Origin: Armillaria gallica | Taxonomy: Eukaryota > Basidiomycota > Agaricomycetes > Agaricales > Physalacriaceae | Length of the DNA stretch: 64,000 bases | Assembly: GCA_037576215.1 (NCBI GenBank) | Contig: JBANDB010000012.1 | Coordinates: forward strand, 248,001-312,000 | Direction of reading: 5' to 3' | Part shown: positions 33,440-44,562 of the stretch, piece after piece | Layout: each line of letters opens with the position of its first letter | How positions within the stretch are numbered: position 1 is the first letter of the stretch | The notes under the pieces: model-generated | What the model saw: only the letters and a program-made list of their open reading frames with translations | Database searches by the model: none | Told to the model about the DNA's origin: nothing | Program-made: the position numbers and the translations under genes

Positions 33440-33864
33440 TCTACGGTACGTGTATAAATATATATATATTCGGCTATCGATCTACTGCGATGTTTTGGTA
33501 AAGACGGTTGCAGTCCCATACTATCCACGGAATTAAAGCCTAAGACAAGGCAGGCGCTCGAGCCTCCTTATAAAGTTTACAGGTACTAAATACACCTCCT
33601 TCAATCAGCAGTTTCCGAGAACTATTATCTTCAGGAATGTTTTCTCGCTCAAAGCTCTAACAGAATAAATACCTGAAAAATGAACAAGCGAGTACGTAAA
33701 CAGGTTAAACACCCTCTTTTGTCTGGTCCCACAAACCTTTTTCGGAACAAGGACAAAAACACGCGCGAAAAGTCACAAAGTCAAAACCCCTCACGTGTGC
33801 GCGTTGAAATTCGCACGATTCCTGTTCTGAGTGTTTGTCTATCTTCGGAACTTGTCTCTCAACT
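33440..33864. promoter_or_regulatory. Region upstream of the C2HC gene V
   Basis: It contains an AT-rich run (TATAAATATATATATATT at about 33453-33470) and otherwise no recognisable coding frame. Confidence 0.2.
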
Positions 33865-35196
33865 ATGACACGAACAAAAGCATATCCCGGGCTCGACCAC
33901 CCCCCACCGTCTCGCATCTCAGAGATTATCCGTGATGACCACCCACACGACCCAGAGTATCCCACACTCGAGGAGCTCTCTGGGGAAGACCTCCTTATTC
34001 TTGACGACCTGCGAAGCCACCGCGAAGAGGTCGAGAGGCTACGCAAGGAAGACGAGGACCAGAGCCGGCTGCTCCTTGCAGGGATGCTAAGGAAGGAGGA
34101 GACTTCCTCGCGTCTCGAGCTTCTGGATTTCGCTAGAGGGCTGGGGATCGAGGTGGTTGCCGACAATGAGGGTACCGGTACAACGAGGACACGCAAGCTA
34201 AAGGAGTTAGAGAAAGAAAAGTGAGTCTCTCTGTGTCGTGTGGCGTTTACATGAGGGTGGCTGATCATCGTTTGACTGCAGGGAGAAACGCGCGGCTGTG
34301 GAGCGTGAGCGTGACATCGAAGAGGCAAAGAGATCGAGAAAGACGAAGAAACCTAGATCTTCGGGACCGCGATGGGACACCTCTCGGTATATCTATTGAG
34401 TCTTATCGGTGGCGGTGGTCTGACATTCTTCGACAGCGACGATTCGGAGCTCGACGACGAAGAACACGAAACATTGCGACAAGAGCTGGCTATAGAGTGA
34501 GTTTTCCATTATTTTTGTCTTTAAAACCAGGATTAATCCGGCGTTACTAGGCCCGAAGGACGAAAGCGGAAAAAGACACGGATGTCGAAGGTCTTGCCAC
34601 TGAACAAGACCGACACTGCAACATCCGTTACGAGGCCCTTGACCCGATCCAGCAGGAAAGGAAAAGACAAGACGAAGTCTGTCAAGCCTGCTGTAGTTCC
34701 GTACGTGTATATTCTATCGCTACGTCAAAGACCAACAGCTTCTAACCTGTATTTTAGTAAAGCACACGTAGATAGGGAGATCAAGCCCCTTCCCAAACGC
34801 GCAAGACTCGTACCCATCGACAACAGTCCCGAGATTGACACTGACATCAAATTAACACCGCAGAGGAAACGATTCCTTGAATCTCTCGCGAAAAAACCAA
34901 TCTTTTATCATCTGAATGGTAAGGCGAGGAACCTAAAGGCACACGAGAGGAAGTCGTTTCTCCAAGAAGACGAATGGACGGCCTCCGTCACCCCGATTTC
35001 GGTCGAGTGCAAGGCATGTGGGTTTAACAAGGCTCTCGATTCTCGTAGTACGAAGGGCTACGACACAACCCTGTGGATGAAGCATAGGACGAGATGCCAG
35101 GCGATTTATGCGGCATGGCTCAAGAGGAACGGAGAGAGGGACGACACCTTTGATAGTAAAATTGTGGTACCCCATAGTGATATAGAGATGAAATAA
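33865..35196 (+). CDS. C2HC 'W..H' finger protein, family member V
   Basis: Five exons are predicted: 33865-34220, 34282-34386, 34437-34496, 34551-34700 and 34758-35196. All have GT..AG introns of 50-61 bp and the frame is open for 369 residues. The N-terminal third is acidic and helical ('HREEVERLRKEDEDQSRLL'). A strongly basic stretch follows ('SRKTKKPRSSGPR', 'GRKRKKTRMSK'), then 'PLPKRARLVPID'. The C-terminus is the shared domain: 'FLQEDEWTASV', 'VECKACGFNKALDSR', 'WMKHRTRC', 'YAAWL'. It is longer than the relative at 26454-27110 and has a different N-terminus. Coiled coil plus basic region plus zinc site suggests a nuclear protein. Function unknown. Confidence 0.75.
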
Positions 35197-35816
35197 TAGG
35201 AACTGGACAGCCAAGCTAGGCTAGTGTCGGAAAATCTCTTTAGCTGCCAGAGGGATTCCTGCTGAAGTCATCTCGGAAAGAGCCGGAGGATCCCATATCG
35301 AGCATGATAGGATTTGGTCTTGTTAGTTCAAGAAGGCTAGAGTTCGTACGCGTGCCGCGTACGGTCCAACGTGTCACTCGAAGGTTACTCTCTACAATAT
35401 CAGGCTTCTCTGTTCCATTCCCTTGACGAACTGATAATCTTCGAGATTCAACATCCACTAAGCGCTAAGGGAATGCTGGATTTTCAGCTCCGAAAAGCGT
35501 GATGCGTAGCAAATTACTTCCCGCCTCATTTTTTGTGTTTTCCCCTCAATGACTTCCAAATTTCACTAGCAGCCTTTGCCACTCCGAATCTAACGGGCTC
35601 AAACAGTCGTACGATGGCCTTTATGCTTATACCGTCTTGGACGCTGAAAGTCTGAGCATACACATACAGTCATGTATCATCGAACCTAGGGGTTCTAGAG
35701 GACCTCCACCGAATCAACCTGGTAAAGCTCGCGCTATGTCTTTACTTCCAAGTTTCCCAGGGAGAATTAGGACTCCGGGTGGGGCATCTCTTTCTTTTCT
35801 CAATATTGTTCTCATC
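35197..35816. other. No supported gene
   Basis: A 72-codon minus frame at 35458-35240 ('RTNSSLLELTRPNPI') has no known family. Nothing else was seen before the MITE at 35825. Confidence 0.3.
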
Positions 35817-35824
35817 ATCCCGAT

Positions 35825-36428
35825 TAGTGATTTACAGGGCCCGGCCTGGCCTGGCTTTGAGGGCTTGGGCTCGGCTTGGGCAGGCTCAGGCTTTCTAAAT
35901 CACAAGCCCGAGCCTTGAGCCCAAGCCTGCTTGGGCTCGGGCCCGGCTCAGGCTCAGGCCAGGGCTTTGTAGGTGATACAAACTAAGGCTTTGTTAGGCA
36001 TCAGAATGAGCAGAAGACAAGGTTATTAGCATACATAGACGTTGCATAAAATGAATACACAATGTACCATGCATATAGACCAGAAAGATGGACTCCAAGT
36101 ACTATGTTACATAAATAGCTTGGCTTTCGAAGTGCCACGATGGTGGTGTCGTCTCGTATTGCGCTGATATAAGACACATAGAAGCATAGGCAAGTCCGGA
36201 GTATTGATCAGAGAGAGACAGCCTACTCTCTTCCTTGCATATCTGCATGAAAAGCAAGGTATTTGAGACTTGAAAAGCCCGGGCTCAAGCCTCAGGCTCA
36301 GGCTTTGAAAAAATGAAGCCTGAGCCCGAGCCTTCATGAAGCCCTCCCCCAGGGCCCGGCTTTTCAGGGCCTGGCCCGGCTCAGCCTGGCCCGGCTTAGG
36401 GCTTCAGGCCGGGCCCTGTAAATCACTA
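35825..36428. mobile_element. hAT-type MITE, 604 bp
   Basis: Terminal inverted repeats start TAGTGATTTACAGGGCCCGG, and the right end mirrors them. An exact 8-bp duplication ATCCCGAT flanks the element (35817-35824 and 36429-36436), as expected for hAT transposition. Both arms are packed with GGGCTCGGGC and GGCTCAGGCTCAGG-like units, while the centre (36000-36240) is AT-rich. No transposase frame. The GC-rich arms could fold on each other. Confidence 0.9.
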
Positions 36429-36436
36429 ATCCCGAT

Positions 36437-37850
36437 GTTCTGTTTTAGTAGCAGCTTAGCCACACTTGCGTGATTATCGCCCAATGGCCTTTGTCACTCG
36501 GCTTCTCCGGGAAACTCATCAACCCCAGCCGTTCCCACCATCTGCCACATTTACAAACAACCGCCTTGTTCCACTGATTGGTAGTAACCGTGGAAGAAGG
36601 GCAGACCGAGACTTGTCGTGTTTGCCCAATTTCATCCACTGCGTGTGGACGAGATGACATAACGCCTTTTCCAAGACGAGTTTTCTTTCTCGGTGGTGAT
36701 GCTGTATGTATGTCTAGTCCACTCGTTCTCGCAGACATGCCTGACGTCTTGCCGGTTATCAACAGACTGCCCGTGAGCACTCAGATCACAAATCAAAGTA
36801 ACTCCCTCTACGAACCACCGTGCAAGTCAATACTCACCTTGGCGTGATTCTTACCTTGTACGATCCAAGGTCTTCAACTCCGGTATCAGATTCATTTCTG
36901 TTCGGCCTTTAGCAGCACTATGCTCAGAGGTACCTAACTGCGGAAATCATTTCTGAACAAAGGCTGGCCCTCAAGATCACGGCATCTATCAGCTCCCGAA
37001 ACAAGCGTGGGTGTGGAAGCATAACTGAGCTGTATGCGTGCTGTGCTGTGCCTGTATGCGATCCATCGTCTCAATGATCATCTTTGATTGGCAGTGCCCA
37101 CACTTCTTTGCATCTTAAACTCAATGATGGCCCAAGAAGGTCACCTTTCACTTTACTTCCCCTCAATCTCGTCTTGACAATTCTGTGAATGGACAGGATA
37201 TGGGATATCACAGGTACTACCCCCCGCGACCCTGGAAAGCATTACGCTGATCTGCCTTGGGGATGCTTGTAGTGCTTCGAAGCGAAGGCCTCCACGCGCT
37301 TCGCTCAGAAAACCCCTGGAGACCTGTCATCACCATCGAAGACGGCCGTTCACAGCACGTACATGAAGTACGGCTTGGGTCTGATGGGCAGAATCCTGAC
37401 CAAAAGGCGTCGGGATTCCGCTTGTGAGTCGTTGTTCTTTTTGTATCTCCTGATGTTCACTTTCATCAGACACGAGGTCAACGCCCCCTCAATTACAATC
37501 AAGGCATGGTACCGACCGATAGCGAGGAGGAGCAAGAAGAAACTTCTCGGAGCTGCCATATACTCGTTGGCTCAGCTCGAAGCGAAGGCACATAGTACGT
37601 GCTAAACAAACCGCCACGTACCTCCTGTAATCACGTATCTCCAGAAATAGAGGTCTCTCTCGTACCTCAGCGTAATAATATCAACACCAATTCGTCTTTA
37701 TCGCCTATCATATTCCTCCGAGTAAAACCTGCATCGTCCACCTGGCCGCATGAAAACGCCATCCCTACTCACAACTTGCAACTCTTCCCAGCTCCAGATG
37801 TCAGCCAATCCCTACCCCCATCCCCCGATCCTGGTTATCTCGGGCCCAAT
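36437..37850. other. No firmly supported gene; possible 5' exons of the next gene
   Basis: A 111-codon minus frame (36780-36445) and an 80-codon plus frame (37363-37605) lack known motifs. In 37430-37650 several donor and acceptor pairs are present (GTGAGT at about 37422, CATCAG at about 37470, GTACGT at about 37595). Upstream exons of the membrane-protein gene may lie here, but no phase-consistent model was found. Confidence 0.3.
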
Positions 37851-38704
37851 ATGCTCGGGTTGTCAATGACCTCTGCAAGCACCGGTAGCGGTAGCAGCAC
37901 TCCCCGTCGGTCGTATGACGATATCTTCGAGCCTCTATTGTCGTCATCCAGTTCTCTCCTCACCCCGCTGACGGTTCCTAGCCCGCTTCCTCAGCACTAC
38001 GATATCGACCAACCCCTCCCGGAGTTCAACTTCGCAGAACGTCTCATCTCGTCATTTACGATCTACCGGGAACTCAAATGCGCAAAGTTTGAAAACGATT
38101 TCGAGAGTGCGTTCTCGAAACAACAGGAGGAGTGGACATATGTCGCTGCCTTGGTACGCTGTGTTTCTCTCTAACGAATTATGTATCTAAATAACTGTTT
38201 CGTAGCTCCTAGCACTTATAGCGTAAGTTCTATTCTCACTCCCTCAAATAAGATCCATCACTAAACACCACTTCCCACAGCGTGAACACCGCCGTTTTTG
38301 CTGTCACCCCAGATTCAGAATTCAAAGTAACGTCCTATGCTCGATTGACTGTTGCCGCTTCCGCTATAACCTCCGGGCTCGGGCTGGGATGCGACTTCTG
38401 GTTCATCAGCCGATATCGATTCAGCCCTACATCCACTCTCACACAACGATCCCTAGATCTGTTTGGGACGCATTTCTTCTTCGCGTTCTCCGCGCGCATA
38501 CCGATGCTGTGTCTTGTGGTGTCGTCGATGTGGTTGTTGGCATTTCTTGGCATTATGGCGTATGTCGTCAGTTCTGATATCGTCCTGGTCGTAGGCATCT
38601 TTGTTGGGGCGGGAATGACGGCGCAGATATGGGTGTTCGTGTTGTATTGGTGTGCGAGGAAAGTGGGGCACGGGCTGAGGATGGTGTTCAGAGCAAGGTG
38701 TTGA
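37851..38704 (+). CDS. Agaric lineage-specific membrane protein
   Basis: Exons are 37851-38153, 38206-38222 and 38281-38704. The frame is open for 247 residues. The start is uncertain: the frame is open back to 37599 without another ATG, so an upstream exon may exist. The N-terminal part is Ser/Pro-rich and cytosolic-looking. 'EEWTYVAALLLALIAVNTAV' begins the first membrane helix. Further hydrophobic helices are 'YARLTVAASAITSGLGLG', 'RIPMLCLVVSSMWLLAFL' and 'IVLVVGIFVGAGMTAQIW'. The 'EWTYVA.LLLALA.VNTAVF' signature is common in mushroom hypothetical membrane proteins (from memory). Function unknown. Confidence 0.65.
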
Positions 38705-39060
38705 CGTGGTGGTATGCTACAAGCTAACTGCGCTTCGCTACTCTTTTTGTTATTGATAATAATTTACGGAGAGCTTAATCATGCATCAGATATAAGCGGG
38801 ACCCGGAATAAACACATTTTTGCGTTGTTCAGTAGACGAGAGTTCAAGGCCAACCTGAAGGCGTCAACCGGATATCCGGCAATAGCTGAGTTTTATTGTT
38901 ACGTCTCAATGATTAAAGCTAGCTAAGATCAAATCGCGACATTAGAACACGCCGTACTGCTCCCATTTTCTCTCGTCCCCTCCGATCGAAAACCCAGAAA
39001 CGTGCCCTTCCTAACACAGCGGCAGATCTCAAATTATCCAGTATTCTCCTCACGATGGAG

Positions 39061-39395
39061 GATCCTAAGACCCTTCCACTGAACTACAAAGCTTATGCTT
39101 TAGGGAACCATTCTTCCAGGAAGATTCTCCCCGATCATGAAATATATGTGTCGGACAGTGATTTCGGGGGGTGGATGAAGCGTTACCGGTGATCTCTGAC
39201 TATGGTAACGCGGTTCGTGGCGAGCAAGGTGTCTGTAGTGGTGTCATACAGCCGGATGCGTTTCGTGCGCCAGAAATAAGCTTTGGAATGTCTTGGTCAC
39301 ATAGTGTCGGGCACGTAGAATTCTGCGTTTGCGTTTTCACGCATGCGTTTGTTGGATGTCTTGTGCATTTGGGCTTACAAACACCTGTAAGATGA
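39061..39395 (+). pseudogene. Relic of an SRPK-like protein kinase
   Basis: A short frame 'MEDPKTLPLNYKAYALGN' leads, after a frame change near 39170, into 'LPVISDYGNAVRGEQG', 'IQPDAFRAPEISFGMSWS'. This is the activation segment of kinases of the SRPK/CMGC type (DFG replaced by DYG, then the 'QPD.YRAPE' motif). N-lobe and catalytic loop are absent and the C-lobe decays after 39330. The antisense frame 39520-39200 (many Cys) is judged a shadow. Confidence 0.55.
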
Positions 39396-39536
39396 TTTAA
39401 ATAGCTACACTGTAGGTGAGACTTTAATGCTGTACACGAGAGAGTTAAAGACCTGACATAAGGTAAAAAGCAAAGGGAAAGAAGGGGTAAAGTCCAAAAC
39501 GGCACATATGTAGCAGACAAAGGACAGATTCAAGCT

Positions 39537-40559
39537 TCAAGGCCTATAAAGAAAGCGGAAAGTAACCGAAACTATATGTGAGGTATGTAAGTGGTCCATT
39601 TTACAGTATGGAAGGCTAATGGGGGTAGGGAACGCAGCTGCATGAATGCAAGGATGATCAACATAATCCGCCCTACAATGTATGCGACCATACCAACAGA
39701 AGCTACAAGGCAACCACATGCATCCCAAGCCCGAGAGTGTCCATGAACGTGGAATTAACCGCGTTAGCTTTGAGGTCCATCCAGGGAGGTCCAAGCCACT
39801 AGTCGCAACCACAACAGACACTTTGGCTACTTCAAAGAGTCCGATCAAGACTGCGAGAGATGAAAACCGCCATAGCACCATTTCAGTATCTGATGGAAAG
39901 TAGAATGACCAAGCCACGCAATTGAAAGCCCCGAATAACGATCCTACACCAACTAAGATCACAAAGCGTGTCGACTTTCTCCCTTCAATACCAGAGGAAA
40001 ATCGAAAGGCGCCACGTCCAATGTCAGCGTTTCTTGCGTTATGTCGATGCAACTACTCTGTGGTCTTTAACCCTGTTGTCGAATCAGGGAAATCCTCCCC
40101 AATAATGGTACTTATGATCCCATTACAAACCCAGTTCCGCCCATCTCGTACTCGCTCTATCCAACGACAATGTACAGGGGACGTGCCAGATTCTTCCTTA
40201 TATTCTGTTTCCAGTGTCAGACTCGATTTCCCCGAGTCCGACCCGTCCAAAGATATATGATACTTAACGTTCAGTGGCTTATTCCACCACAAGCAGTACT
40301 TTATGATGCTGATGCCTGCGAATGCGAGTGCTGTCGTTTCAAGTAGTGTGATAGGAAGATGTCGAATGGCTCGAGCGATACATTGCACAATGAACCAGGA
40401 TATTTGGAGGATATAGAATGCTTTTGACAGTGCGTCGCCTTTGCTCTTGTCCTCTATTGTCTCTGCATTGACCTCCTCCAGTTTCTTAACCAAGTGCGGG
40501 TGGGAGTCGAGATGATCAAGGACAATATTGATGAGGTAGCGCCGGACGGTCCGTCGCAC
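39537..40559 (-). pseudogene. Agaric-type membrane protein gene broken by a nonsense codon
   Basis: One long minus frame runs from 40559 to 39537 with a single TAG at 40055-40053. Before it come 'KGDALSKAFYILQISWF', 'CIARAIRHLPITLLE', 'YCLWWNKPLNV' and 'GIISTIIGEDF'. After it come 'KSTRFVILVGVGSLFGAF', 'NCVAWSFYFPSDTEMV' and 'SLAVLIGLFEVAKVSVVV'. The 'DALSK...LQ..WF..QC.AR......T.LE....A' block is a well-populated mushroom family of unknown function (recall). The partial copy at 1-300 has CAG where this one has TAG, which shows a C-to-T change made the stop. The LINE piece at 40560 abuts its 5' end, so the start is probably displaced. Confidence 0.7.
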
Positions 40560-41291
40560 CTTGATGCAAGAGCTGCTCTTGAAAGCAGCCGTTCCCTGGC
40601 AGGAATGGGAAAGTCGTCATGGTTTAAAGACGTCAATATTGCAGGATCACGGCTGAAATTTGGCTTGCAGCCAATTCCTCTCGACGTTTCGGATCCTGAG
40701 ACAATAGACGAATACAGGAAAACTGTGATGCAATCTATCGAGAAATGGGTGCTGATTGAGATTGGTAACTCACAGAAGCTGTACCTCCTCCATGATCGCA
40801 AGGAGCCAAGGAAGGGAAAGAACCCAGGCCCGGTAGCTCTGAAAATGCGGACTTACCTTGACGTTACGACGGCGAAGCATCGAGACGCCCTTGTTTCGAT
40901 TGTACTGTCGACACACAAATTAGCGGTGGAACGACTGAGATGGACTACTCCCTCTACCGAGCGTGGAGATAGACTGTGTCGTATGTGTATGGCGGACGTC
41001 GAGACTCCTGAACACGTATTATTTCGTTGCACCGGAAACGACAACAGCGATATCGATCTGGGGGATGACGAAGAGAAGGCGAAGGTGATGACAAAGATGC
41101 TGAAGTTGCGCAAGAGCTTCTGGAGTGATATCGCTTGCGTGGCTCCTCAGATGGCTCCACCCTCCGCACCCCCAGACGATACAGCACTATTAAAATCGTT
41201 GCTGGCACATCGTCCGTCTATCGAGGTAACCGCAAAATACTGCTATCGGGTCCTGAAAAATGCGTACAAGGTACCAATGTACCGACCTTGA
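40560..41291 (+). pseudogene. 5'-truncated LINE: C-terminal zf-RVT region
   Basis: An open plus frame ends at 41291. It carries 'LYLLHDRKEPRKG', 'AKHRDALVSIVLSTHKLA', 'VERLRWTTPSTERGDRLC' and 'RMCMADVETPEHVLFRC'. The C-x2-C..H..C pattern after a 'HRLAVERLRW' block is the zinc-binding end of non-LTR retrotransposon ORF2 proteins in mushrooms. Reverse transcriptase and endonuclease are missing, which fits 5' truncation on insertion. No poly-A tail or target duplication could be seen. The open frame begins upstream (40494) inside the neighbouring gene, so the real boundary lies near 40550. Confidence 0.6.
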
Positions 41292-41500
41292 GGAGGGGCT
41301 GCAGAACGCAGTCCTGGAGGCCTTCAACTGGACGCTAGGTTCTACCCAGCAACTTATTGTTGACCGTGAGCTCGGCCTAGGGTTTGGTTGGAGGTATCAG
41401 TGGATAATTAAGTACGTGATTGTGATACTAGAGTGTTAGTGTACCAATCATGTATTATATACGCCCGGCGTTCATAGTAGTGGGACCGTGCCGTGTAATA

Positions 41501-42028
41501 CTACCTACCTACAAGATTATAGTGAGCGATGATGAAGATGGCAAAATATATGAATGTACCTGAAATAGAACACCCATACTGAGAACAAATCCGTGAGTCA
41601 TTGTCAGATTTGGAGAATATGTGTCTTTTTTGCCTCTCCGAGTGTTGATTATTGAAGAGATAGAAATGTCTGTTCCTGTTAGCCTCGAGCATAAGTCGGA
41701 TAACTCGTAATATCATAAAATGCTCACTGTAGCATACTTTCCACGCGACAGTGTATTGTTGAGCAGCCCATGCGACAATGACCTCTGGTGCCAAAATTGC
41801 GGTAGCCATAATCTTCACACGTTCAATGTTACGACCCGGGACATTTGGATGAACAGAAAGCCAAGTGCACGCGAATGTCGTTGCGAGGCAGCTCCACACG
41901 ATGCTCAAAAGTGTCCGTTGATCTTCTGAGGACGCAGGCAAGTCTTCGCTATCCCTGGGAAATATCTCTACTCCGAAGATGCAAGAGCTGAAAAGAAGAA
42001 CGAGAACGACCATAAAAAGTCGATTCAC
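41501..42028 (-). pseudogene. Truncated agaric-type membrane/secretory-pathway protein
   Basis: The minus frame begins with a signal peptide 'MNRLFMVVLVLLFSSCIFG'. Then come 'DQRTLLSIVWSCLATTF', 'CTWLSVHPNVPGRN' and 'ILAPEVIVAWAAQQY', the strongly conserved start of a common mushroom membrane-protein family (recall; function unknown). A consensus donor (GTATGC) follows 'QYTVAWK'. Beyond it the expected 'THGF..SMG' block is present in another frame ('MTHGFVLSMGVLFQ' near 41575), but intron phases do not fit. The rest of the protein is missing, so I call it truncated. Confidence 0.6.
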
Positions 42029-42029
42029 G

Positions 42030-43240
42030 TTGGTGATTCTAAGGACATCAAGCGTTAGGCAGCATAGTAGAGCACGAAATATTGGGGATGCACCTATTAT
42101 CTGTTGACAGAAAGAACGGAGCCTGAGGAAATATTCAATGTTACTCGAAGCGTCCTAGATTTATCTTAATGTACTGAGCGGTGAATAAGAAACGCCAAAG
42201 TGCGCACCGGAAATCTGTGCCGGGGATAGCTTTAACAAACTTGAGAATGAAGACGAGAGATCCCTCTGATTGAGCGAATCGTTTGGCAAGATGTACATAC
42301 GGGGAGTGTAATAAATGCGACGAAAAGAACGCATCGTAGGGAAGCAAGGATGGAAGCTATGAGAGAGAAGAGCACACTGCATGTATGTTAATGATATGCG
42401 CTATCCATGAAGCAGGTCATGACCGGACTACGCATCATTCTAATGCATAATTAATGATTTTGAAGGAACTGAAACGAACATCAACACGAACTGATGAATC
42501 CGTGGTGTGGACGGGCCTGTGGAACAAATAAAGAATCCTCTCGTAGGTATCCATTGCAAGAGATCATCGGTACGAAGTTCTTCGTATCTGTGTGCCTGTA
42601 CCTTAATGAATAGCAGAGAGAGAAAAATCCAAGTCAGAAGAGGACGACAGAGAAGCAATAGTCATATAATAATCGACTGCAGGGCCGGTGAATTTTATGC
42701 ATCCTCCACGTGTTCGTGTGTTCGCGTTGACGTGGATACATCGGAAAAGCGTGTTTGCGTTGAGTGAAATGTGGTCATATGTCCGGTGTGTGCCACTGGT
42801 TGGGGGATATATGGAAGGCTTACCCGGCCCTCCACCGCAGATCATCGTCCCCGAAGGAATTGCTGCTCACCTTCTTGACCTATTCAGACTTATCGCTAAG
42901 CTTGATCGCTACGTGTATCATGTACTAGAACACGTAGAGAGCATACCGATGTACATACATCCAGGCGTTGCAACGTAATCGTAGTATGTATCTATAACAA
43001 ATTTGACGACACTGACGCTGGAGCTGAGAAGCCGTACGTTGCGGGGATGTGTCTGTATCAGTGAGGCCCAGTGTTCGTTCGGTACCGTAGCGTTGTGGGT
43101 TAGGTAGGTAACACACACGTAGTACGGATTCTGGTTAGTCACCTTCTTAGGGACAGTGATCAGAGTGACATCCCTGATACACAACGCAGGCCTATAGGCG
43201 GCAAGGTTTTCAGCGTATGTAGTTTCCCCACGGATCAACC
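42030..43240. other. No supported gene
   Basis: Open frames are short. The minus stretch near 42640-42560 reads 'IKVQAHRYEELR', similar to 19800. The plus frame 42688-42978 has 'AAHLLDLFRLIAKLDRY'. Neither is recognisable as a family. Confidence 0.3.
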
Positions 43241-43500
43241 GATCACCGGTCCCTCATTCAAAGATGAACTTCCCAACGGTCTTTGAAGGGTCGATTCAGA
43301 GCTTCCCATCAACATGTACCCTTCCTCCTTCGAAACCAAAAAAGCCACCCGTTCATCCCCATGATCGGCAAGAGTGACTATCGAAAATATTGCTCCTGAC
43401 CGGGGACAAATTTGTGTACATCGTACTTTGGATATCTGGGTTCTGTAATCGGCTGCGCGCGAAATACCATCATCCGAAATTTATCGACTTGCTGCCTAAA
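43240..43500 (+). pseudogene. Fragment of the seven-transmembrane receptor C-terminus
   Basis: Plus-strand pieces read 'YRKYCS', then in the next frame 'LSKILLLTGDKFVYIVLWISG' in two parts and 'FCNRL'. They align with 'LSKILLLNAYPIAYIVLW' and 'IPGLCNRIVE' of the gene at 29165. Nothing else of the receptor is present. Confidence 0.55.
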
Positions 43501-44330
43501 AGCTGGATGTGAACCTAAATTGTCGCTCACCGGAAGGAAATGCTCGCGACTCTTGACGACGACCAAACCGGAACAAAGTATGGCTTACATTCTTACATTC
43601 TTACCACGACCGCTTATACCTTGATCGAACGTCTACTCGTACTCATTGCACAAGCATGGCGTCTGACGTTTACAATAGTACTACAGAACCGTCAGGCGCC
43701 TGCAATGATGAGGCCACATCAGACTTGGTGGCAGGGATCCCGGTCGATAAAACATACTTCATTGCCAATACAGAGTAGATGATAGCGAAGAACGAGACCG
43801 ACCATTTTGTGAAACGAAAGCCTGGGATATGTAAAGGGAGGAGATTCGTGGCAATCCGTGTCTGCAATTTCCCGCTTTCAGTATGAATTACACAACGCGG
43901 AAAGTATACCTCATTGCGAACTTGTGGCAAGAACAGGGAAACGGTGCGCGCATAGCCAGACGATCCATACCTTTCAGCTCCTCGATGTTCTGCGACACAA
44001 CAATGATTCGTCTAAGCAATATCGACGTCAGATGTTCATCTCAAAAGATATTACATACCCTGTCCGACGCGACTCCCGTAGTAGGAGCATACTATGAGGC
44101 AACGACGAGCGAGAGCACCTGGGAATACCTATATGATCCTCCATAAATCGGCCAAAGAGCCCTAGAAGACGACAGTACACTTACTTGTTATAATGGCCTT
44201 GGTACGTTCACGAATACAGCTTGTGTAAAGTCATCTTTTGTAGCTCGCCGCGACATATGTAGCTGTTTTCTATTATGAGATGGTGGGAACTACAGATTTA
44301 CCGAAAACTCACTCACCAGAAAAACCACTC
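43501..44330. other. No supported gene
   Basis: No motif-bearing frame or repeat partner was found. The stretch ends at 44331, where LysM-block copy B begins. Confidence 0.3.
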
Positions 44331-44344
44331 TTTTCGTGACTCAC

Positions 44345-44470
44345 TTTATATACAGATTCGATGCCGCGGAACCACAGATTTTCAGAGCGGGAGACTTCAT
44401 AGAGGTCCAACTGTCTATTATTGCAGTAGCCATGAAGAATTGTCGCATGCGGTGTGGACGCCTAGTATCA
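44345..44470 (+). pseudogene. Last-exon relic of the lineage-specific hypothetical protein
   Basis: The plus strand reads 'EPQIFRAGDFIEVQLSII', as at 1475-1560, but the earlier exons present at 1135-1410 are absent because the repeat begins at 44331. Confidence 0.35.
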
Positions 44471-44562
44471 ATGAGTTAGAAAAATGCAACGGTGGACTCG
44501 GATACAACAATGGAAGTACCCATAATAGCAGCAGCGATGAGGATGAGAGTACGAGTGAACAT
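44418..44562 (-). pseudogene. Truncated LysM-like gene, copy B
   Basis: Counterpart of 1680-1536. It has signal peptide 'MFTRTLILIAAAIMG', an intron at the same place (GTACTT..CTAG), then 'VHTACDNSSWLLQ' and a stop. The LysM domain is missing. Confidence 0.55.

Noticed and set aside
33705..34328. 207-codon minus frame
   Set aside because: Antisense shadow of the C2HC gene V exon 1; Ser/Arg-rich as expected from the opposite strand.
39200..39520. Cys-rich frame with a signal-peptide-like start
   Set aside because: It lies antisense to the recognisable SRPK-like kinase relic, whose codons explain the sequence; the Cys pattern matches no known secreted family.
40494..40559. 5' extension of the LINE frame
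   Set aside because: These bases are antisense to the neighbouring membrane-protein gene; the LINE homology starts only after about 40550.
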